Assembly (NCBI GenBank): GCA_963838155.1
Contig: CAWIQE010000013.1
Location: forward strand, 1 to 64,000
Source: Pararhizobium_B sp963838155
GTDB lineage: Bacteria > Pseudomonadota > Alphaproteobacteria > Rhizobiales > Rhizobiaceae
Reading direction: 5' to 3'
Length of the DNA: 64,000 nucleotides
In this document: positions 9,332 to 16,193 of the stretch, one piece after another
Layout of the letters: every line of letters begins with the position of its first letter
How positions within the stretch are numbered: the stretch's first letter is position 1
Translations under genes and position numbers: made by a program
The notes under the pieces: generated by a model
What the model saw: the letters and a program-made list of their open reading frames with translations, nothing else
Database searches by the model: none
Told to the model about the DNA's origin: nothing

Positions 9332-9357
9332 CCTAACAGATGGTACCATCTGTTAGG
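9332..9357. promoter_or_regulatory. GGTACC-centred perfect palindrome, candidate repressor operator (distal copy)
   Basis: A perfect 26-base palindrome: CCTAACAGATGGT followed by its exact complement. It lies about 68 bases (centre to centre) from the similar dyad at 9263-9289, so both could be bound by the same dimeric repressor controlling the flavoprotein/kinase transcript. Confidence 0.65.
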
Positions 9358-9366
9358 ATCGCACCA

Positions 9367-9466
9367 CTGGAGCCTGTCCGCGCTTCACGGAATCGCGGAC
9401 GGGCTCCAGCTCATTGTTTCTGCGCGCCTCCGGACGGAAAACCGGTTTCCACTTTTCCTGGAAGCA
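9367..9466 (-). repeat. RIME-like composite palindromic element
   Basis: One copy of the two-hairpin element found throughout the window, here in reverse orientation. Hairpin B (9367-9409) has arms GAGCCTGTCCGCG and CGCGGACGGGCTC; hairpin A (9424-9466) runs CTTCCGG/TCCGGA-type arms around ACCGGTTT to TTTTCCTGGAAGC. It lies between the TVP38 stop and the flavoprotein promoter region. Confidence 0.85.
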
Positions 9467-9490
9467 CTCTGGTGTCGAACCTTGAGGACG

Positions 9491-10273
9491 TCAGCGCCCT
9501 CGCCATAGCCGGCGCACGAGCGCGGGCGCAACGGCCAGGAGCGCGAGCAGGGCAAAGGCGAGCGTGAGCCGCCAGGTGACGAGGTCGGAGAGCGACACGT
9601 CCCGGCCGGCCTTCCCGGCGGCGGCGACGAGGCCGTCCAGGCCCTGGCCGAGATAGGCATAGGCGAAGGTCGCGGGCAGGATGCCGAGGGCGGTGGCCGC
9701 GACATAGGTGCCGAGGCCGACGTTGAAGAAGGCGGCGGCGATGTTGACGGCGAAGAAGGGAAACACCGGCGCGAGCCGCAGCGCGAGGAGATAGCTGAAG
9801 GCGTCGTCCTCGAAGCCGCCCGCGAGCTTTTCGATCGTCGGGCCCGCCCTCCGCTTCAGCGTCTCGCCGAACGCGGTCCGGGCGGCGAGAAAGATCGCCG
9901 TCGCGCCGGCCGTGGCGGCGATGGCGGTCAGGACACCGCCCGTCAGCCATCCGAAGAGGAAGCCGCCGGCCACCGTCAGGACCGAGGCGGCCGGGAACGA
10001 GAGGGCGACCGCCAGCGCATAGGCGACGACGAACAGAAGCCCCGCCCCCGCGCCGTGCGCCGCGACGAAGGCCGCAAGGTCGGCGCGCCGCTGGGCGAGA
10101 ACCGCGAGCGAGAGGTAGTGCTGGAGCCCGGCCGCGTATCCCGCGCCCAGTCCCGCGACGACGAACGCGATCGGCAGGAACCTGAGCCAGGGACGCCCGG
10201 CCGGGGGGGACGGCATCCTTGCCGGCGGCCGGTCGTCGTTCTCTTCTTCCGTCTCCCCGCCGATTGCGGCCAT
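9491..10273 (-). CDS. TVP38/TMEM64 family inner-membrane protein
   Basis: Integral membrane protein of the DedA/TVP38 superfamily, 260 residues from the ATG at 10271-10273. Hydrophobic helices occur around FLPIAFVVAGLGAGYAAG, LLFVVAYALAVALSF and the C-terminal LTLAFALLALLAVAP. The family core is visible: LSFPAASVLTVAGGFLFG, then RAGPTIEKLAGGFEDDAF and LALRLAPVFPFFAVNIAAAFF, followed by GILPATFAYAYLGQG. Family members are implicated in lipid scrambling and envelope homeostasis; the exact role here is unknown. A later ATG at 10216 is also possible. It is upstream of and on the same strand as the flavoprotein, but the element and operators in between suggest separate promoters. Confidence 0.85.
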   Translation of the reverse strand: MAAIGGETEEENDDRPPARMPSPPAGRPWLRFLPIAFVVAGLGAGYAAGLQHYLSLAVLAQRRADLAAFVAAHGAGAGLLFVVAYALAVALSFPAASVLTVAGGFLFGWLTGGVLTAIAATAGATAIFLAARTAFGETLKRRAGPTIEKLAGGFEDDAFSYLLALRLAPVFPFFAVNIAAAFFNVGLGTYVAATALGILPATFAYAYLGQGLDGLVAAAGKAGRDVSLSDLVTWRLTLAFALLALLAVAPALVRRLWRGR

Positions 10274-10480
10274 GGCTTCCGGGTGCCTTTTGGTGTTTCG
10301 GTGCGCTGCTGCCGGAAACCTAGGCCTTCCGGGCGGCACCCGCCAATGACTTATCCTCGCTTTCCATTGAAGCCAGCGTGATGGCGTGCGAAACGGCGTA
10401 CACGATCGCGTGAGCCCTGCCCGGAGCGGCCCCCTCGCCGGCCGGATCGTCGGATTCCGGCCGGAATTTCGGCACTTCCA

Positions 10481-10510
10481 TTGACTTCGCCCGCCAATCT
10501 TGCCTATAAG
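10481..10510 (+). promoter_or_regulatory. Probable rpmH promoter
   Basis: TTGACT at 10481-10486 and CTATAA/TATAAG at 10504-10510 are separated by 17-18 bases, a good housekeeping-sigma promoter about 110 bases ahead of rpmH. The remaining bases of the 345-base gap between the TVP38 start and rpmH show no further gene. Confidence 0.75.
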
Positions 10511-10618
10511 CCGCGCGTTCGACCCGCCGGCGCTTTTCGTGCAGTGCCGCGCGTGGAAGACGACAACGCTCCTGCAATCCCGCAGTTCAAGAAGGGCCGC
10601 ACACCGCGGTATCTATAA

Positions 10619-10756
10619 ATGACGAAGCGTACCTTTCAGCCGTCCAAGCTCGTGCGCAAGCGGCGTCACGGCTTCCGTGCCCGTCTCGCCACCAAGGGAG
10701 GGCGCAAGATCCTCGCAGCGCGCCGCGCGCGCGGCCGCAAGCGCCTGTCGGCCTGA
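10619..10756 (+). CDS. rpmH: 50S ribosomal protein L34
   Basis: Small, highly basic ribosomal protein of the large subunit, 45 residues, too short for most gene-length cut-offs. It begins MTKRTFQPSKLVRKRRHGFR and ends in RRARGRKRLSA, the full L34 pattern with its KRT/QPS and RRHGFR motifs. The ATG is at 10619-10621. It is followed after 17 bases by rnpA and then yidC, the standard bacterial order, which supports the assignment fully. Confidence 0.98.
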   Translation: MTKRTFQPSKLVRKRRHGFRARLATKGGRKILAARRARGRKRLSA

Positions 10757-10773
10757 GGGCCGCCTGCCCGGAC

Positions 10774-11286
10774 ATGTGCGGGCATTCTGCGACGGACCCG
10801 GCACTGCCGCCAGCCGGCCGGCTGAAGACCCGGCCGGAATTCCTCGCCGTGCGCGCTGGCGAGCGGCGAAACGGACCCTATTTCCTGCTGGAATTGCGCG
10901 ACCGCGGCGACGGCGGCGCGCCGCGCGTCGGCTACACGGTCACCAAGCGGCAGGGCAACGCGGTGGAGCGCAACCGCATGCGGCGGCGGCTCAGGGAGGC
11001 GGTGCGCCTGGAGGGGCGCTCCGTCATGTCCCCCGGCCACGACTACGTCCTGGTCGGGCGCCGGGAGCTGCTCGATGTGTCGTTTTCCCGCTTGACCTCG
11101 GCGCTCAAAGCCCGCATCGAAGGCCCGCGTGCCACGTCGGACGGGCGCCATCGCGGGAAGCGAGCGCCGGAGGACGGCGCGCGGGAACGCTTGCGGGCCG
11201 AAAGGACCCCGCCGGACGACAGCCGGCCCGAAGGCGAGGCCGGCCCTCATGAACGCCCGCCATCAAGGATGAGAGATGGACAATAA
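10774..11286 (+). CDS. rnpA: Ribonuclease P protein component
   Basis: Protein subunit that helps the RNase P ribozyme bind and cleave the 5' leader of precursor tRNAs. The diagnostic RNR motif is seen in GNAVERNRMRRRLREAVR, preceded by GYTVTKRQG and followed by DYVLVGRRELLDVSFSRL. At 170 residues it is longer than the usual 120-130 because of a hydrophilic tail rich in Arg, Glu and Pro after about residue 115. The start ATG lies in the loop of a small hairpin (TGCCCG 10765-10770 with CGGGCA 10779-10784), which could reduce initiation. The 3' end overlaps yidC by 11 bases, indicating coupled translation. Confidence 0.93.
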   Translation: MCGHSATDPALPPAGRLKTRPEFLAVRAGERRNGPYFLLELRDRGDGGAPRVGYTVTKRQGNAVERNRMRRRLREAVRLEGRSVMSPGHDYVLVGRRELLDVSFSRLTSALKARIEGPRATSDGRHRGKRAPEDGARERLRAERTPPDDSRPEGEAGPHERPPSRMRDGQ

Positions 11287-13096
11287 CCGCAACTATATTG
11301 TCGCGATCGCCCTCTCGGTGCTCGTACTGATCGGCTGGCAATATTTCTATGTCGGCCCGCGCGTCGCGCGCGAGCAGGCCAAGCAGAGCGAAACGGCGAA
11401 AGCGCCGAATCCGGCGGCGACCGCGCCTTCGACGGCTGCCCGCAAGGGCGATAGCGCGCCGGCCACGACCGCCTCCAACGCCAGCTTGCCGTCGGGGACC
11501 GAAAAGCAGCCGGCCGCGACCCGCTCGCGCGAGGCGCTCCTGAAGGAGACGGCCCGCATCCCCGTCGCGACCCCGGCGGTCAGCGGTTCGATCAACCTCA
11601 AGGGCGCGCGCTTCGACGACCTCGAACTCAACAACTACCACGAGACCGTCGACAAGAAGAGCCCGAAGATCACGCTTCTCAGCCCCGCGCAGTCGGAACA
11701 CGGCTACTTCGCCGAATACGGCTATATCGGCAGCGACGCCACCGGCGACGTCCCGGGGCCGGATACGGTCTGGGCGGTCAAGTCCGGCAGCAAGCTGACG
11801 CCCTCCTCGCCGGTGGTGCTGACCTACACCAACGACAAGGGCCTGACCTTCGACCGGAAGATATCGGTCGACGACCATTTCATGTTCACCGTGACCGACA
11901 CGGTCGAGAACGCGGGCGGTGCGGCGGTGTCGCTGGTGCCCTACGGGCGCATCACCCGCTTCTACAAGCCGCAGGACCGCTCCACCTACATCCTGCACGA
12001 GGGTCCGATCGGCGTCTTCGGCGATGCCGGGCTCAAGGAAGTCAAATATTCCTCGATCGAAAGCGACGGCACGGAGAACGAACCGGCCGCGTCCGAGGGC
12101 TGGCTCGGCATGACGGACAAGTACTGGGCGACGGCGCTCGTCCCGCGCGCCGGCGAGCGCTTCACCGGGCGCTTCGCCTATTTCAAGGACGGCCGCCCGC
12201 GCTACCAGACGGACTTCAAGGCCGATCCGGTGACCATCGCGCCCGGCAAGTCGGGCAAGGTGGAGAACCTGGTCTTCGCCGGCGCCAAGCGGGTGCCGCT
12301 GATCAACGGCTACCGGGACAAGCTGCATATCAAGCAGTTCGACCTGATGATCGACTGGGGCTGGTTCTACTTCATCACCAAGCCGATGTTCCACCTGATG
12401 GATTTCTTCTACCAGCTGGTCGGCAATTTCGGCGTGGCGATCATCCTGACGACGGTCGTCGTCAAGCTGCTCTTCTTCCCGCTGGCCAACAAGTCCTACG
12501 CCTCGATGGCGAACATGAAGCGCATCCAGCCGCGCATGCAGGAGCTCAAGGAGAAATACGGCGACGACCGCATGGGCATGCAGCAGGAGATGATGAAGAT
12601 CTACAAGGAGGAGAAGATCAACCCGATCGCCGGCTGCTGGCCGATGCTCTTCCAGATCCCCGTCTTCTTCGCGCTCTACAAGGTCCTCTATACGACGATC
12701 GAGATGCGGCATGCGCCCTTCTTCGGCTGGATCCAGGATCTCTCGGCGCCGGATCCGACATCGGTGTTCAACCTCTTCGGGCTCCTTCCCTATCACGTGC
12801 CGGAATCGCTGATGATCGGCGTCTGGCCGCTGATCATGGGCTTCACCATGTTCCTCCAGATGCGGATGAACCCGACGCCTCCGGACAAGACCCAGGCGAT
12901 GGTCTTCACCTGGATGCCCGTCGTCTTCACCTTCATGCTGGCGCACTTCCCCGCGGGGCTGGTGATCTACTATTCGTGGAACAACACGCTCTCCGTGCTG
13001 CAGCAGAGCGTCATCATGAAGCGCCAGGGCGTGAAGGTGGAGCTCTGGAGCAACCTGGCGAACCTGTTCCGCCGCCAGCCCAAGCCGGCGGAATAG
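11276..13096 (+). CDS. yidC: Membrane protein insertase YidC/OxaI
   Basis: Inserts proteins into the inner membrane with or without SecYEG. The 606-residue product starts MDNNRNYIVAIALSVLVLIG, the first membrane anchor typical of Gram-negative YidC, followed by an Ala/Pro/Lys-rich linker and a large periplasmic beta-domain (about 100-350). The conserved insertase core begins near DWGWFYFITKPMF and includes NPIAGCWPMLFQIPVFFALYKVLY and the C-terminal helices with FPAGLVIYYSWNN, ending in a short basic tail. Length fits the family. It overlaps rnpA. The ysxC/engB-type genes often found next in relatives are not here. Confidence 0.97.
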   Translation: MDNNRNYIVAIALSVLVLIGWQYFYVGPRVAREQAKQSETAKAPNPAATAPSTAARKGDSAPATTASNASLPSGTEKQPAATRSREALLKETARIPVATPAVSGSINLKGARFDDLELNNYHETVDKKSPKITLLSPAQSEHGYFAEYGYIGSDATGDVPGPDTVWAVKSGSKLTPSSPVVLTYTNDKGLTFDRKISVDDHFMFTVTDTVENAGGAAVSLVPYGRITRFYKPQDRSTYILHEGPIGVFGDAGLKEVKYSSIESDGTENEPAASEGWLGMTDKYWATALVPRAGERFTGRFAYFKDGRPRYQTDFKADPVTIAPGKSGKVENLVFAGAKRVPLINGYRDKLHIKQFDLMIDWGWFYFITKPMFHLMDFFYQLVGNFGVAIILTTVVVKLLFFPLANKSYASMANMKRIQPRMQELKEKYGDDRMGMQQEMMKIYKEEKINPIAGCWPMLFQIPVFFALYKVLYTTIEMRHAPFFGWIQDLSAPDPTSVFNLFGLLPYHVPESLMIGVWPLIMGFTMFLQMRMNPTPPDKTQAMVFTWMPVVFTFMLAHFPAGLVIYYSWNNTLSVLQQSVIMKRQGVKVELWSNLANLFRRQPKPAE

Positions 13097-13322
13097 CGGG
13101 AGCGGAAACCAGGCCGGCCGCGCGGGCTTGGCATCCCGCCGGCCGGGCGGCGCAACGAAGCGCGCCGGACGGACGGCCGCCGGGGAAAGACTTTCTCCAT
13201 TCTCGCCGGGTGGGCGTATGCCCTTTCTGGAGATGGCGGGCGGAATCTGGTGAATTCCCGCCACGGGCCGCGGGCCCCGCACGGACATTTCGAACGCCGA
13301 ACGGATCATGGAGACCTGGACG

Positions 13323-14162
13323 ATGGATCGCGCAACTTCCTATGCCGAACTGGGCGGCGGCGCCGACGGCGGCTCTCCCGCCTTCGCGATTCCCGACAAC
13401 GTCTTCGCCGAGACCGTGACGGAGGTTAAGCACTACACCGACCGCCTGTTCAAGTTCCGGATCACGCGGCCACGGGAGTTCCGCTTCCGGTCCGGCGAAT
13501 TCATCATGATCGGGCTGCCGAACGCGCCCAAGCCGGTCTTCCGCGCCTATTCCATGGCCAGTCCCGTCTGGGACGACGAAATCGAATTCTTCTCGATCAA
13601 GGTGCCCGGCGGGCCGCTGACGGAACACCTGCAGGCGATCGCGCCCGGGGACACCGTGCTGATGCGCAAGAAGCCGACCGGCACCCTGGTGCTCGACGCG
13701 CTCGTGCCCGGCCGCCGGCTCTACATGCTGTCCACCGGCACCGGGGTCGCGCCGTTCGCGAGCCTGATCCGGGACCCCGAGACCTACGAGAAGTTCGAGG
13801 AGGTCGTGCTCGTGCAGACCTGCCGGGAGAGCGCCGAACTCGGCTACATCACCGAGATGGTGGACGCGCTCGGCCAGGATCCGCTCATCGGCGAACTGAT
13901 CGAAGGCCGGCTGAAGCTCCATACCACCACGACGCGCGAGCCGTCGGCGCGCATGGGCCGGATCACCGACCTGATGCGCAGCGGCCGCTTCTTCGAGGAC
14001 GCCGACCTGCCGCCGGTCGACCCGGCGACCGACCGCGCGATGATCTGCGGATCGATCGCGATGATCAAGGACACCCGGGCCATGCTGGAGTCCTTCGGGC
14101 TCGAGGAAGGCGCCAACAGCGCGCCCGCCACCTACGTCGTCGAGCGCGCCTTCGTCGGCTAA
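13323..14162 (+). CDS. fpr: Ferredoxin-NADP(+) reductase
   Basis: Cytoplasmic FAD enzyme exchanging electrons between NADP(H) and ferredoxin/flavodoxin, commonly for oxidative stress and biosynthesis. Motifs: FAD binding RAYSMASP with a second flavin segment GGPLTEHLQ, NADP-binding STGTGVAPFASLIRDP and CGSIAMIKDT, and the bacterial subclass C-terminus VVERAFVG. I choose the ATG at 13323 (MDRATSYAEL), which has GGAG nine bases upstream, giving 279 residues; an ATG at 13308 adds five residues. The stop codon TAA is the first part of a RIME-like element. The 226 bases between yidC and this gene show no other feature. Confidence 0.92.
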   Translation: MDRATSYAELGGGADGGSPAFAIPDNVFAETVTEVKHYTDRLFKFRITRPREFRFRSGEFIMIGLPNAPKPVFRAYSMASPVWDDEIEFFSIKVPGGPLTEHLQAIAPGDTVLMRKKPTGTLVLDALVPGRRLYMLSTGTGVAPFASLIRDPETYEKFEEVVLVQTCRESAELGYITEMVDALGQDPLIGELIEGRLKLHTTTTREPSARMGRITDLMRSGRFFEDADLPPVDPATDRAMICGSIAMIKDTRAMLESFGLEEGANSAPATYVVERAFVG

Positions 14163-14206
14163 AGCGCTTCCAGGAAAAGTGGAAACCGGTTTTCCGTCCG
14201 GAAGCA
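14160..14206 (+). repeat. RIME-like hairpin A element overlapping the fpr stop codon
   Basis: TAAAGCGCTTCCAGG, then an ACCGGTTTTCCGTCCGGAAGC return arm. It starts with the fpr stop codon and sits between the convergent fpr and phosphofructokinase genes, 22 bases from the latter's stop, where it could also act as a bidirectional transcription stop. Confidence 0.85.
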
Positions 14207-14228
14207 CTCTCTGGCCGTCGCGCCGGCG

Positions 14229-15395
14229 TCAGACGAAGGGTGGCAGGAAGTCGGGCCTCTTCGGGAGCAGGCGTCCGAGATAGGCCGCGCACGCCTCGGA
14301 GATGCGATCCTCCCCGGCCATCAGGAACTCTTCGGGCAGATGCCTGGTCCTGCCGGCAACCGCCTCGAGAGGCACCCGGACCGGCGTGGTCGCGGACCCG
14401 TCGTATCGGAGCGCGATGGAAAAGCTGCCGTCCTCCGCCGCCCGCGCCGCGGCGCGCCCGGCCTCGAAGGCTTCCCGCCGGTCCGTCACGTTGGCGACGC
14501 CGGCGTGGCCGCGGGGCAGGTAGCCGAAGGTGTCGACCCGGGCCCGCTCGTCCGGCAGGTCCTCCGCCAGGATGCGCTCCACGGCGCCGCCGAGGCTGGT
14601 GCCCGACAGGCGTACGTTTCCGTGCGGATCGCGCTCCAGCTCGTCGGCAGGAACGAGGCTTTCGACGAGCGAGCGGCCGTCCTTGTCGGCGACCCCCTCG
14701 GACATGGCGACGACGCAGCGCCGGTGGCGGGCGAGGACCGAACGGATGCCTTCGGTGAAGCGGCCGCGATCGAACGGGCGCTCCGGAACGAACAGCAGGT
14801 GCGGCGCCGCGTCCGCATCCATCCGCCAGGCGGCCGACGCCGCGGCGAGGAAACCCGCATGCCGCCCCATGACGATGCCGACATAGATGCCGGGCAGCGA
14901 GCGGAAGTCGAGATCCATCCCGGCGAAGGCCCCGGCAACGAACTCGGCCGCTGTGATGAAGCCGGGCGTGTGATCGTTTTCGGTGAGGTCGTTGTCGATC
15001 GTCTTCGGCGCGTGGACGCATGGCAGGGCGCCGCCCGACGCTTCGGAAACGAGGCGTTGCGTGTCGGCGGTGTCGTTGCCGCCGATATAGACGAATGCGT
15101 CCGCCCCAGCCGCGCGGAGCCCCTTCAGCACCGCTTCGCAATAGGCGGCGTCGGGCTTGTCGCGCGTGCTGCCGAGCGCCGCACCCGGCGTGCGCCCGAG
15201 ACGGGCGACATCGGCGTCCGACAGGGCCGTCAGATCCACGAGATCGCCGTCGCGCAGGCCGCGCACGCCGTATCTGGAACCGAGAATGCGGGCGCCGGGA
15301 TGGCGCTGCCGGAATTCGGTCAGCGCCCCGGCCAGGGTCTGGTTGATCACCGCCGTCGGCCCGCCGCCCTGGGCGATCACGAATGTTCCGCTCAT
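14229..15395 (-). CDS. 6-phosphofructokinase family, PPi-type active site
   Basis: Phosphoryl-transfer enzyme of the PfkA superfamily, 388 residues from the ATG at 15393-15395 (ribosome site AGAGAGG). Visible motifs: GGGPTAVIN at 10-18 for donor binding, GGNDT at 105-109, PKTIDND at 130-136 and MGRHAGF for sugar-phosphate binding. The Lys in PKTIDND and Asp in GGNDT are the features that separate PPi-dependent from ATP-dependent enzymes; GGNDT is a variant of the GGDDT seen in classical members. It is the last gene of the minus-strand kinase cluster, so it may act downstream on a product of the pathway rather than, or as well as, on fructose 6-phosphate. Donor and acceptor are inferred, not shown. 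Confidence 0.85.
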   Translation of the reverse strand: MSGTFVIAQGGGPTAVINQTLAGALTEFRQRHPGARILGSRYGVRGLRDGDLVDLTALSDADVARLGRTPGAALGSTRDKPDAAYCEAVLKGLRAAGADAFVYIGGNDTADTQRLVSEASGGALPCVHAPKTIDNDLTENDHTPGFITAAEFVAGAFAGMDLDFRSLPGIYVGIVMGRHAGFLAAASAAWRMDADAAPHLLFVPERPFDRGRFTEGIRSVLARHRRCVVAMSEGVADKDGRSLVESLVPADELERDPHGNVRLSGTSLGGAVERILAEDLPDERARVDTFGYLPRGHAGVANVTDRREAFEAGRAAARAAEDGSFSIALRYDGSATTPVRVPLEAVAGRTRHLPEEFLMAGEDRISEACAAYLGRLLPKRPDFLPPFV

Positions 15396-15491
15396 GCTGC
15401 CTCTCTTCCGACCGTTCGGGAAAAACCTGTCACGACGCCGCGCCGGATGCAATCGCGCTTTGGAGCGCGTTCGCCCGGCCCCTCCTGCGGG

Positions 15492-16157
15492 TCAGCCGGG
15501 TTCGGCGCCCGCATGCATGTCCATCAGCCTCTGGCTGAGCGCCCGGATGATGATCGAGGCCGAGGCGGCGCCGGGGTCGATGTGCCCGATCGAACGCTCC
15601 CGCAGGCGCACCGCCCGCCCCTTGGAGGCGATCATGGAGCGCGTCGAGAACGCGCCGTTCTCGGCGGCCTCGCACATCTCCCGCAACATCTCGTCCATGG
15701 GCGCCCCGCGTTCGCAGGCGACGTGGACGGCCTCCGCGGCGGGCTGCCAGGCATCCAGCATCGTCTTGTCGCCGCGCTGCGCCTTTCCGCGCTCGGCGAT
15801 GCCGGCCACGACCGCATCCATCAGGTTCCGCACGAAGTCCCGGTCGAGCCGGCTGCAGCCGCGGACTGCGTTCGCCGCGCGCAGGAGCGCCGTTGCGTAG
15901 AGCGGCCCCGTCGATGCGCCGACGGCGTTGAGGAATGCCGTGGCGGCCGTCGACAGGACGTCCGAGGGCGTCGCGCTCTTCAGGTCGAGCCGGCTCAGGG
16001 CCGAATTGACAGCCAGGAAGCCGATCGACATCGTTATGCCGTGGTCGGCGTCGCCGACGGCGCCGTCGAGTTCCGAGAGATAGTCCTTCTGCTGCTCGAT
16101 CGCCTCGGACACGCCGTAGAACACCGCGGCCAATTCACGCGCATGCGTCGCCGACAT
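15492..16157 (-). CDS. dhaL: Dihydroxyacetone kinase subunit L, copy 1
   Basis: Nucleotide-binding subunit of a DhaK/DhaL-type ketose kinase, 221 residues. The Mg-ADP/ATP site is visible as DGAVGDADHG (Asp31, Asp36, Asp38, His39), followed by the glycine-rich SIGFLAVNSAL, the VGASTGPLYAT loop, and a C-terminal GHIDPGAASA segment that closes the nucleotide pocket. The GDADHG variant differs from the GDGDHG of E. coli DhaL. No DhaM (PTS donor) is present in the window, so ATP as donor is plausible but not proven. It directly follows the SorC-DhaK fusion gene by 36 bases and probably forms the kinase with that DhaK half. Confidence 0.9.
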   Translation of the reverse strand: MSATHARELAAVFYGVSEAIEQQKDYLSELDGAVGDADHGITMSIGFLAVNSALSRLDLKSATPSDVLSTAATAFLNAVGASTGPLYATALLRAANAVRGCSRLDRDFVRNLMDAVVAGIAERGKAQRGDKTMLDAWQPAAEAVHVACERGAPMDEMLREMCEAAENGAFSTRSMIASKGRAVRLRERSIGHIDPGAASASIIIRALSQRLMDMHAGAEPG

Positions 16158-16193
16158 CGGCTTCCTCCCAATTGTCCCGCCTCATTGTAGCAG

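Noticed and set aside
7685..9349. Long upstream extension of the sensor kinase frame on the minus strand (total 1046 codons)
   Set aside because: The extension lies over the flavoprotein gene in another frame and is Arg-rich nonsense; kinase homology begins at the ATG at 7684.
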